DNA of 64,000 nucleotides, taken from Liolophura sinensis (lineage: Eukaryota; Mollusca; Polyplacophora; Chitonida; Chitonidae). Position numbers and translations under genes: made by a program. Shown here piece after piece: positions 1-12,300 of the stretch; positions within the stretch are counted from its first letter, which is position 1, and each line of letters begins with the position of its first letter. The notes below the pieces were generated by a model. That model did not search any database, was not told the origin of the DNA, and saw only the letters and a list, made by a program, of their open reading frames with translations. The stretch is taken from contig NC_088300.1 of NCBI RefSeq assembly GCF_032854445.1, positions 26,455,608 through 26,519,607 on the forward strand, written 5' to 3'.

Positions 1-64
1 GAATCCAACAGTGGAATGTCGTGAATTATAGGACTATTTCTGTCGTCTGCAGCTTTGATATAAA

Positions 65-373
65 ATGGAGTTAACCATACCGGAGCTAACCAGCCTACTG
101 CCTCAGCCAGTGAGACAACCTTCATTCTTCAAAACACGGGTGCCAACTCATATCTATGGCCCGGGAACCCAGCAGGGAAAAGTTACCTCCCCTTTGATCA
201 AAAGACTGGAAGGTCGATTTTTGAGTGTCGAAGATGACGGACTGTCATACGAAGACTTCACGAAACAGCTAAAACTGTACGAAGAAATCTCCAAACCAGT
301 GCCTCGGGAGAAATCCAAAGTTGAAATAATAAGTGAATGGAAAAGAGAGCGGATTAAAAGCGGTGCTGTGAAG
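65..373 (+). CDS. First coding exon (short N-terminus) of CNBD2-like A
   Basis: The exon starts with ATG at 65 and stays open for 103 codons to a donor AAG|gtaact at 374, ending in phase 0. The next shared exon (5139) also begins in phase 0, so a direct splice keeps the frame and yields a protein of normal CNBD2 length. The encoded N-terminus (MELTIPELTSLLPQPVRQP, then a charged stretch ending EWKRERIKSGAVK) shows no domain I recognise. A weaker donor inside the exon (after 362, G|gtgctg) would end in phase 1. It could then join the acceptor at 1280 and include the long exon as a cassette. Confidence 0.65.
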
Positions 374-3300
374 GTAACTATTACCTCTCATGTTTCCAGA
401 CCAAAACAAAACAAAACAAAACAAAACAAAAAAAACACCCTGAAATATACACAAAATACAGGCTATACCTTTTTATATATTATACATGAATATCTGTTTG
501 TGTTATTACGAGCCGAGTGAGCTAATTGTTCGAATCGCCATTTTATAATAAAGGTCTCAGGCTCGAATCCAGCTTCCGCCAGTATGGTTGCGCCTGTTAG
601 TCAGTGGGTTTGTCAGATGGGGTATCCTCTCCCACAGACCTTATGAGTAAAAGTGAGTATGAAGTGAAACACCATTCATATCAGTTTTTCTCGTATTGGC
701 AAAATAAGTATGTTATCATACTATGTCTAACCTATGATATGAATATCTCGTTTATAAATAAGAATAAAAATTTGTCATAACCAAGATTTGAACTCGAGAG
801 CTATCCAGTGCTGACATGGATTACTCCTTTAAGCTCATGCTGACGCTAGGAAGTTGACCAGTGAAACAACATGTGTGTGTGTGGAAATCCATGCCTAAAA
901 TACATGTTTAGACATAAGTTAAATGGTTTGAAATTGCACATGTGGCGCTACTTCAAATAGTGAACTAACTTGAATATGAATATGACAAATGGTTTCGTTT
1001 CCGACAAGAATACATTAGAAAATATTTATACGGTGCTGCTTATGGAGAAACATTTTTCGTGTATGAATAATGAACAAGAGAGTCTTTCAAAAGCAACCCG
1101 ATGCAATGAAACTCAATAGGCAGCTCGGTGTTGTCGAGCCAAATAGATTCCCTTCCTGTTGCTATCTTGGAGAGTCATTTAGGCATGCAAAATTCCTAAC
1201 GATCTTTACAGTACTGCTATACTCAGAGTAGTTGGACTACCATAGTGGGAGATGGTAGTCCATCAAAGGATTTGCTCAAGACATGTCTCACGTCATGTCG
1301 GTTCCATTGACTGTAGCTAAATGGCTTAGGCTAAAGAGTAAAGCATACCGGCGTCGTAAACAGAGGGTTATGTCTTGCAAAACGGTAACGGAATCGCCGG
1401 TGAAAAAGCAGTCAAAAACTCTCCTTCGAAGTCAAACAGTCGGATGCATTCCCAGTGACGTTCTGTCAAGAGCAGACGATACCGCAGATCACAACCGAAC
1501 GGATAAACATGGCGTCATCATTACATCAGAATCCCAAGACCAGATAGAGGACAGAAAGACTGTTCTTCATGCGTGGGAGAAGCAAAAGTCTTCAACGCCT
1601 ATATACAAGAACATTTCCACTTCTACACCGCCGTCTGCAAGGCGTAAGAAACGATTTTCGAGACCCGCTATTCGAATTGACAAAGTCGGTCAAATCCCAG
1701 AGTCCAGGGAAGTGAGTGAAACCCAACGAGAGCCCAATTCCACAGGCGACGACGACGAATCCAGACAGGCGGAATATGCTGTGGACATTTCCAAACCAGG
1801 TAATACACCTGCGATCTTTTCCCGCCCAGGTTCCCGAGACAAAAAACTTCATGAATTTTTAAAAAGTAGCCACAACGTTTCAATAAACGAGGAGGAAACT
1901 CTATTTGAAGATCAAACTAAAGGGATTGACAACTATGCAGAGACAGACCACCTTCGTCGACAAGCCTGGGGAGTTTCCAGTAGCTCAGAAGGGGACAGCA
2001 ATCAAAATCTAGGAAACACGACTTTTCAGTCACGAAAAGCAGGTGCTCATGGTGCCTCTCTAAAAAGCCAGCAGAATAAATCTATTTCTGACCATAAGAT
2101 TTCACCAGCAGACAGCATCCATGTTTCCTCTTGTAGATCCCATGGTTCTCCCCCTAGGGACCGTCACCATTCTCCATTAAAAAGCCGTAACACTTCTCCT
2201 GTAAGAAGCCACCCATCCTCCACCACCAGATGTCCATATGCTTTCCCGACGAGAAATCATCGTACATCCCCGATCAGAAACCATCCTACATACCCAATGA
2301 GAAGTCCTCATATTTCCTCGCCGAGAAAACATGGCACATCACCGACAAAAAACCAGGGTACATCCCCAAAGAGACATCATCGTACATCCCCGATGAGAAA
2401 TTCTCATGCTTCCCCAGTGAAAAACTATCGTACATCCCCAATGAGAAGTCCTCATGCTTCCCCAATGAGAAACTATCGTTCGTCCCCCCTGAAAAGTCCC
2501 CATACTTCCCCAGTGAGAGGTCATCGTACATCTACACTGAGGAGTCGCCAAAACTCCCGTCAGAGAAGCCGTAGTATTTCCCCACATAGAAGCCCTTATT
2601 TGTCTCCGATGAGTTGCCATGCCTCTCCAGTCAGCTTCGCTTTCCAACGCCAGTACAGTTGGAGAAGCAGTCGCCGTTCTTCGCCGTTGCGGAACGCCTC
2701 AAGTTCAGCATTCAGCAGTCGGCAAAGCACCCCTACACGACGATCACGGGGCTCTTCTGTCTCCAGTAAGAGAAGCAGTTCAGGCAGCCGTCATAGTACT
2801 CCTGACTCCAGGCAGATTCATCACCATACGAGTTTAGAAGTACCGTTTGAGAGAGTGTGGTCTACTAGGCAAAGGAGCCCGTCCCCCAGGTCTTGGGGCT
2901 CCGTGACAGGTTCCTATTATTCTCCTGAATCGTCCCGCACACCCAGTAGAGAACCCAGCTCAGCGGAGGACGAACCAGTCTTCTTATCACCTTCTACTTC
3001 CGATAGGAGGAGTCGCTCCATCAAGCGGCGCAGAGAATCCTTTTCTGGTTTCAAATCTCATGCTATAAAGCTACCCACAAATTACCGCGATATAGTCTAT
3101 CCGAAGATCCCGGATGTAGAGCCAGGTTTTGAGGTGAGTTCATTGAATGTTAGAAAGTTTGACACAGACAAGAACACTAGCCCACATGGCAAATAATATA
3201 TTCACACTTTGACTGTTACCTAAGAATCAGAGAATTCTTGTAAAACTCATCACATGAATATTTGTCGTTTTATAAGCAAGTCTACATGATTATGTAAAAG

Positions 3301-6300
3301 GAAACCATTGAAAAACCGGTGGAAGATTCAAAAACATACTTCGGTAGGGCCAAATTCAAATATACAAAGACCAATTTTATTAATATAATTCGCATCACAA
3401 ACTCCCGAAGTACAAAATTTAAAATAAAAATTAATTTGGGAGGAACTTACCTATATCGAATCAGGTAATAGTTTTCATTGTTAAGTCAAAAACATGAAGT
3501 ATGCCATATCTTGGGTCAAATCTGTCATGTACAACATTAATTGTATACAGCAAACATTGCGAACTGGATATTCCATATCATTATACTTGTCTAAAGTGTC
3601 TAAAGGGACACCTTCATGGCGACTGTTCTCGTAAGCACGGTTATAAATTCGGTACCAACTAACACAGATCCTGCTCCCGCAACCGGGGTCCTTTCTGTTA
3701 ACGCACACACACCCGCCTTCCTCTTGTCCTATTGGGATTATGTAAGTAATGAAATTTAACTCATTAAGCCACTGTTTATTAGCATACTTAATAGGGAAGG
3801 CTTTCCCTGTATGTTTGATTGGGCCAATTACCAATGTTGTTGTATGCCATCAAGGCTGTGCTGTGTAGTATTATAAGCCGGTGAGTCGACCTGCCAGGCA
3901 AATCTTTTGTCTGTCGACTAAGTGCGAGGCGAATGGGCACGAAATGCAACAATGACTGAGCAGGTCATTTCACAGTCAGCTGCTAACAACAGGATTGCCA
4001 GGCTTCAGGGACAAGCCCGTTCAATGGTCAAAAGTCGCTGATCAATACCGTTATTGGTTTTCCAAACGTCAAGTTTTTCTCTTCTTTCCTTCTATGTAAA
4101 CCTTACTGAAACCAAACCATGCCCGACTAAGTCAACCTCTCACCCCCCCCCCCCCCACCCTCCAACTCCGGGTGGATAAGCTGTATTCTCGTTACAAGTG
4201 TATTGACGGGTTAAATATTAACTCGGGCACATCTACTATAGGCCAACTGAACAAACTTCCTCTACTGAATCCAGCTGTTTACGCGAGGCAGAGTGGAAAT
4301 TAATTTCGTTAAGCTTTTGTTAACATGCTTTCAATGCCATGGCACTCCGTGAAGTCAACATTAATATATGCTCAATATTTAGCCCCTTACGAACGCCACA
4401 CAGGTTCTCGGCTGATTCCGGTAAGAATCGTGACTCGAATGACAGTCCACAACGTGCTGCAGTTCATAGGTATAGATTTATTGTATAAATGTATTATCCT
4501 CGGTATACCACATGGAAATAACTTGCTGCAAGCCTTCACGAAATCTCTGCCTGGAGACGACATATGGGTCATTCTCTTTTATTGTAGCATGGATGTTCAA
4601 ACGGTGAGAGAATAGAAAAAGATGTTCAGCTGTCACTTTAGAGTGTCACAATATTGTTACCGTTGGACGACTTATGCTGATAATTTATACAGGACATCTG
4701 TTTTAGCGATGGCCACATGGAATTAAATGTTCGAATCAGATATAGAATCAGACGTAGAATACCTCATGATAGCGTTAATAGCCTGTTACACGTACACAGA
4801 ATATTTATGGAGTTTTTTGTGATGTCATTCAGGTAGTTATAAGATTGCATTATTTATTATTATAAATATGGGGGGGTTTTATTGTAACATATGGCCTGGA
4901 ATATGGAGGGAGAAAACCAGGCAGAGAAGGAGAAACAGGATAGTGAAGTTCGAATTTTGGTTTTAAACTTTCTAGTCGACAATGAAAGATTTTAACATTT
5001 TAACAAGATTTGCACATTAATCACCATTAATTTATTTACATATTTTGCATGTAATAGTTTTCACATATCAGAAAAAGGCTCAGCATAGGACTGTTCAACT
5101 AATTTTGTTCTCTTATTACTCTTTCTTATACATTCCAGCCCCTGGTTCGGTTCCGGCGCGCAGTGAAAAGTGTGCAGGTACTCCTCCGAGCCACAGACAG
5201 GAGCAGGTAAATATGTGATCATTACAACATTACAGCTATCTTATTTAGGATTCAATCGTGTATAATTCCGAGGCTCATCTCACAAGATACAAACTTGGAA
5301 CATACACTTACGTGTTCAAAGGCATACTTCTAAAGGCTGGATTCCTAACTGTCATGCAGAGACACATTTATGATCAGAATTTGATCACTGCAGAACATAT
5401 AAACAATGTATTATAATGGAATTTCGAATTTTAGGTCTATTTCTTTGATATAGTATTATGGCCGCCTTAATAGTTCGACATTGGTTGTGCAGATTGATCT
5501 GGCTGTTACAGACAGTTTGAAAAGTTGACGACAGGTGTATGCACATCTGGGTTTGCCTTCGATCCGCTGTACAAAATATATATGACGCTAACTCTTTCAC
5601 CTAACTTTATACCCTGATTCTTGTAATTGCCTTATAATTAGTCATTCGCGAGCAACTATTTATTCAAAGCTCTGTACTGGTCAGGTCGAATCCAGTCCTG
5701 GCTGATCTGACCGCGACCTTAAGTCAGGATGTTTGTACCTGCCAAAGGGCGGTGGTTTACTGTGGCCATACGGGTTTTCTCCACCCATAAACCTGGCGAC
5801 CATCATATATTAATAAGTTAAAAATTCTAGAGTATATGGCAGTGAATAAACCAAGCCTCTGCTCCATGCATGTGAACCTGTATACAAGTCGTGTAGTAAC
5901 ATGGTTTATATTGTATGACCAATCAAAGAAAGAACATACTTATCTCTGCGCTCTCGTCCTCGAAAGAAAAAAGGTTCGTTAAAAGTTTATAACTTTTAGT
6001 CAAATTTCTTTTCAGACATACTGGTCAAATAACTACCCCGTCCACTGTCTCGTGGGTCCAGATACATAATGATTTGGAAATCAACAAACGCGCGCGGGCA
6101 GAAAGGGGACTGCTTTTTGACCCCGATGACTACAGAGCAAAACGAGAGGTCAGTGAAGACTGTTTAACCTATTTGCGAGTTAACAAAATATCCACCCCTC
6201 AAAGTATGCACCATTTTTAGATACATAACAGCCACAGCAGTGACATTTACTGTGGCATATGTTCGACATTCTCTAGTTCTCACGGGTGTTTATCCCGCCT

Positions 6301-9300
6301 GTGATAATACGTATCATTCTCCTGTGTTGATCCACAATATTTTGGCATTCTTAAATTGCTCTGTATCAAAAACCTGAAAAGATAGGAAGGCCAAAACTAG
6401 TGAAATAAGCCAACCCCGCCCCACGTAGGAACATTTTGTGTGACTTTCGAGTTTGACTCCTAATTTTCATTTGGTAATTGTTCATAACAGCTGCAACTCA
6501 GTTCTGAAGCCAAAGCGATTTTATCGATGGAACCTTCAAAGCGGACAGCGGAACAGCTTCATGTGGCGTTGGTAGCTCTCAACCAATCAGTGGAAGCTTT
6601 CAGCGAATTCCCCATCAAAATGCAGGAGTCTCTGGTGCGAGTGGGGTTTTATGAACAGTAAGTATATATCATAATTTATCCGCAACTAATCCGCCCTCTT
6701 GTTAGCAAATTTGGATGGAAATTCTGGTGCCCGTGGAGTAGAGTTAACTTACGACTGTATAATATAGACCTACAATCAGTTTGTTTTAAATGACAATTGT
6801 GAATATATAGACTCAGATTTAATGTGCATGTATATCTAATATGTTTTTTGTCTTGCTTCTCGGTCTTTTTTGTTCACTTTCCTGATAAAGTGCGGCCAGC
6901 AATGAAAATGGAAGTATTCGGACAAATTCTAATGTATATACTTTCTCTCAGTTTCGAGGCGAACCGCGTCATCATTCGCCAAGGCCACTTTGCCGACAAT
7001 TTCTACTTAATTATAACAGGTTTGGGTAAGTAACCAGCTACTTTTCATCCTTTTAGTATTTCAAATAAACCAACACAACCGTATCACTATACCACTGATT
7101 AAAGCTTGAATAGCTTTGCTTCCCGATTCATATGTACATGTATGTGTACACTATCTGAGATCAATGTCGAGAACGGTAGATGTTAAACATTTCAATCGTA
7201 TATTTCCTCCATTAGTCAATTTCACCAGAGTGTTGTTTGTTGAATATTAGGATGACAACAGTTTTGCTTATGCCCAGATTACAAAAATATTACGTGCTTT
7301 ATTCACTTTGTCCTTATTTGTCAACCAGCTGTTGTGACCATCCTGGAGACGGATAAACAAACAGGTGAATCAAGCGTAAGAACTGCGGCGTTTCTAAAAA
7401 AGGGCAAAAGTTTTGGGGTACGTATGCGGTGTGTGCCTTTAGCTGCACCAACATGCACTTTAACTCATATCCTCGTTTACATGTGAATTTCATTTAATTC
7501 TGTGGACATTTATATGAGCTTGAATGTGTTCATGTGACAAACCTAAATGAACAATGAGAAATGCAAAGATCAAATATCAAACATCTTCGTAAAAGTCTTT
7601 GTGTCTTTTTTTTTCTGCTTCAGGAATTGGCATTGATGCACGGAGCATTGCGAAGTGCCACGGTCACGTGTAAAGATTCTGTGGAACTATTGGCTGTTGG
7701 GCGGCAGGATTTTATTAATGTATTCATGCACGTGGAGAAGAATCGAGAGCCTGAGCACATCCAATATCTGAGATCCATAGACACCTTCTATGGATGGCCG
7801 ATTGAGAAACTTCCATACGACAATCCAAAAATATGCTTATTTACTTTCTTCCGGTAAGATCATTTTCGGCATGCAGCGAAATTAAAGATACAAAATTCAA
7901 GCGAACTCGATCGGATCGTTTACGGAGGGATTTTGCAGATTACGCATGGATGGTGAAGTTTGCGAAATAGGTCGCGAATTGATACTAGAAGATTATTAAC
8001 ATCAGGGGGACTCTTTTGGACTATTTTCGAGATTCTGTATGCACAGCCTAATATTGTAAAATTAACTGGAGAAAACATAAAAAAAAATACGTAATGTTCA
8101 GAAGAAAGAATTTCAAAAAATAGTTCTAAATGTGGTCTTCAATACTTTTTCGACTTTTCTTTAAAGATTAAAAAACACTTGAAAATAATTATTTTATGGT
8201 ACGTATTTGTAACCACTTTTGGTATAGATAGTCTTTACCTAACAATGTTATTTATGAGGATGTAGCACATGTTTAATAAATATATTGGCACTAGTATTGG
8301 GTCTTTGCAGCTATCAAATGTGTTCAAGCTGGATTTTGATCATATTAATATTTTTAATCTGTTCATAAATATTGTAATAATTCATATTATAAGCATATAT
8401 TTGGATATAGACAACGAATTTACATTCAGATAAATTTATTCTACGTGCATCGCATCCTTATATAGAACATTACTATGCAAAGACAATATACGCCAAGAGG
8501 TGGTCACAAATATCCACCGCACAAAAATATTTTGAAATGTCCTTTCCTCCTGAAAGAAAAAATAAAAAAAATATTAAAGGCCATATTTCCAAATAAGTTT
8601 TCACACCTTTTCATCTGACTTTGGCATCATTTTTATGCTTTCCTCTCCTTTTACATAGATATTGATTAACCACAGTGACTGTCTTTAATGGCAAGAGAGA
8701 CTGCTACGTTGTTTTTATCATTTTTCAGAAAAGGCGTTCTATTATGCAGAGATAGCATTCTCTCAGACTGGGTTTACATCATTAAGACAGGGACATGTAA
8801 AGTTCTTAAAGAACTCCGCATTCCCAAGTCGGATTTCTTCGGGAAAAGCAAATTGAACAAGACAGGATCCGCCAGTAGGTACCCAGATTTAAAATCTTTC
8901 TTGTGTTGGAACCTTTCTTCAGTATATTTATTTATAATAATACGTTGTTGTTTTGCACCGTACTAGTGTCACTTGGAAAGTCACCATTGTTGTCCAGTGC
9001 AAGTATGATCATATAAATCCATCGCAGTAGTAATAATATTAATTGGAGGACGTCTCAAAGTAGATAACAGAAACAGGGCTATCGTGTTTTTTCTGCCCAG
9101 CGAGGACTATTCCAGAGAAATATTTTTTGTACCTGCCAGTTTGCACCATCGATTTGTTCTAGACCACTCATCCAAGACTCGAACGAGCTCTGGCCAGCAT
9201 GGACCATCATACCTTACTACACCAAGCAGTAGCAGCAGCAAGAGCAAGAGAACGGCTGAGGCGAAGAGAAAACTACCTTGTGTCCGAGCTAGATGTGAAA

Positions 9301-12300
9301 CCGAGTGTGAGTGTATTTGTCTTATACCTTGTATTATTAGAGATGTCATGGACCCTAAGCTCATAGTCGAATTCCAAGTTTCTCTTTGTCATGGAATTTC
9401 AAAATCTTCCTATGGGCGTTTCTTTCTGCGAAGATTTAGCATTGGTTTAAACATTGGTTCGGCTGTTTCACGACAGCGTGTTCTGAGTCCAGGCAGGTAC
9501 AGCGCCAGCATTGTTGTGTTGCCTCACTGAAATACCATGGAAAAATACCAGACATGACACTAAACCCTAACACCAAACTGGCCAGCACTTGACCTTATCA
9601 CAGTACGCCAAACGCCAAACCAATAATGTACACGTACGAAGATTGCAGATTTGCAAGTTTCCCATATGAGTTTCCACTATTACACCATCCAAGTGTCGAT
9701 TTTCAGCCTACATTTGATTGCGTTCTTCGCCATCATAGGGAAAGTTTGGTTTGGTCCTTTAATCATATTGTGTCACTTATTCTTTAAAGTTTAAAAATAT
9801 ATTAGCCACTGAGATCACTTTGCTGGTAACGTGGAGGTTTAATCAAAGCAACGGGCATACTCGACCCCGATAATCAGTCAGTGAGATCAGCTAACTAAAT
9901 GAGATATGCATGTGGATTTTATTTCAGTAAAGACTTCTTCAGAAGAGCACCTACAAAAGTTGACGAAGATCTACTCGAGGGTGCACCCAGAGCCGGTAAG
10001 TGAGGTTGTGCTAACCCACAATATAAAAAGTAAATGTCAAAAGTCCACGGACAAAAGTTCTGGTACTGCATCTATAGCCGGCAAGTGATGCTGTAAGCAG
10101 TTCCCGAATCTGACAGCCCGTGATCTGATGTTGACTGACATGTGAGAAATTAGTGGTAAAAATATCTCGATGGATGATTTCTTATCAAGAAGTTCTCCAA
10201 CGCAAGGGAAGTGTCAGCTAATTGGCAACCGTGACGCGGACTTTGTACCCCATTTTCAAGTGTGCATATACGTCCAATGTAATAACCACCAAAACACATC
10301 TTGCAGTTTATTTCAAATCCTACTCTGAACAACGACACTCATCAAAGATCAAAAATGGCAAGCCAAGAAAATAACTAGAACTACATTCGTCCGTGAAGTG
10401 ACTATTGTGGTCTCAGTGTGGTGAGATTCAGGCTGCTCTAATTTCGCGTATGACCGGATGTCTACGCATCTTCAATGCTTCTCAACTATACATGTATATC
10501 TATACGCCACACGTGGAAAAGTTCGTCAGTCACTTGCCAAAGATCGGTGGTTTCTTGAATATCGCGCTATATGACAATTAAATCAAATCAAATCATTTTA
10601 AAGGTAGCCGATTCAGAAGAAATAAACCACACCGACAAGGAAGTGAGTGATCCAATCGAGGCAAGCACCAGTATAGATAGAAATGTCTCTGGTAATGGGA
10701 ATAACAACAGTGGCGTGAGCTGTACGGACATCCTTGATCCGGAGTCTGAAGGTCCCATGCCCTACAATTCCGCCAATGCCACGAGGACAACCGATCAATC
10801 ACGAATGAAGCCGAAATGCAACCCAAACTCGGCATGCCCCGAACCGAATTCTGTTTTTGTCCAAGTCGCCAGATTGGGGCCCAAAGATGTTTTCGTAAGT
10901 TAAATATTTCTTATAAATCGTGTAAATATGGCATAGTTTTCATATTAGTCCTATGACATTAGACAGTATTCTTGAGAATGACCTAAGGTACTAATCCAGT
11001 AAATCTATCAGGTAATGGTGATTGCGACACCTGTACTTATACGACGGCGGCCAGTTTCATGGATTAAGGAAACTTACTTGCCCGGATTTAAACAAGTCAC
11101 ATTTAGTACAGTGTAAATAGCGGAGGTGTGTTGAAGGATCATGTCGACAAGTAAGGGATGGGAATTCCATTGTGTGTTATATTCCCTTTGACAGCTGTAT
11201 GCGATTCTGTTAAACTATTCATATCATGCCGTTATCACTTGTTCATGCAAACAGTAGCTTTTCAACAAAAGTGGGTTATTATTCATTTGAAGACATTTGT
11301 AAGAAATGTCATATCAGGCTCATATTGCAGGTTTGATTTCCTTGACATTTCAAGGGATTTGTGTTGTGTTAGGCACGCCTGACGTCCATTCTGGGTGTTC
11401 CAGTAAAATGACAGCATACCCGACATCATATATCACGCCGCTGAGCTCAGCCGGCCTTGACCTGGTGACCGCCATCTTGGATAGCAACTTTATTTGGAGA
11501 GGTCTAATGTATATAAGCCGGCATATGTAATATATCAATCTTGACATATCATACACATACACTAATATGTAAAGAATTCAGCGTTTGGGTGCAATACCCT
11601 AACCCGGATTTCTGACCGTAACACCGCGTCCTAGACCATCTTTATTTCTGTGTCCACAATTTTATTTGAACTAGTTGAGTTGTTCAAAATATTCTGGCGC
11701 AGCAGAGCAATAATTCTGATATTTTCCCGACTACTGCTTTATGCAGGTCAGAAGTACGTCAGTTTGATGAGGATGAGAGATTTTTTGAAAGTATTAAAAC
11801 TATACCTATTTACTTTTGACATCCAACGTAACATATATATTTCCAAACCATTAAATTCTTGCAATTGTTTATTTTGACTTCCAAATCGAATGTTCATCTA
11901 TTTGGAACACCAACATTGTGGTGTTTCCATATAAATGCATTCAAATACGGCTTAATCATCTGAAATGGCTGGACCTCTATCAACAGCTTACAGCCAATAA
12001 ACTCAGTCAGATTTGTCCACAGGGTCTGGAGCATCCCATACTAAGCGCCCTGACTCCAGCCACCAGTATGAGTCTCGTGTCTGACGGTGCCGAGTGCATC
12101 CTCATCAACAGGAAGTTCTTCATGCAGCATCTCACAGACGTAGATCTGAAGAGGCTACGACTGTCGGTAAGTTGTTCCAAAAACCTCTGTACCCATACTG
12201 TCGAGAAATTAGGTAGTCCAGCACCTGGACCCTTGTTATCTCCCCTCTTCTAGCAACATACCCGTACGTCAATCGGGTCAACCATATTGACTAGAAATCA

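Noticed and set aside
2230-2574. Open frame with repeated Y-I-P-N-E-K-S-S motifs on +
   Set aside because: It is the shifted frame of the 24-bp coding minisatellite. The SP/RS frame is longer, has the splice donor and joins the gene.
4325-4615. 96-aa ORF in intron of CNBD2-like A
   Set aside because: No recognisable motif, no splice signals and no repeat explanation; chance ORF most likely.
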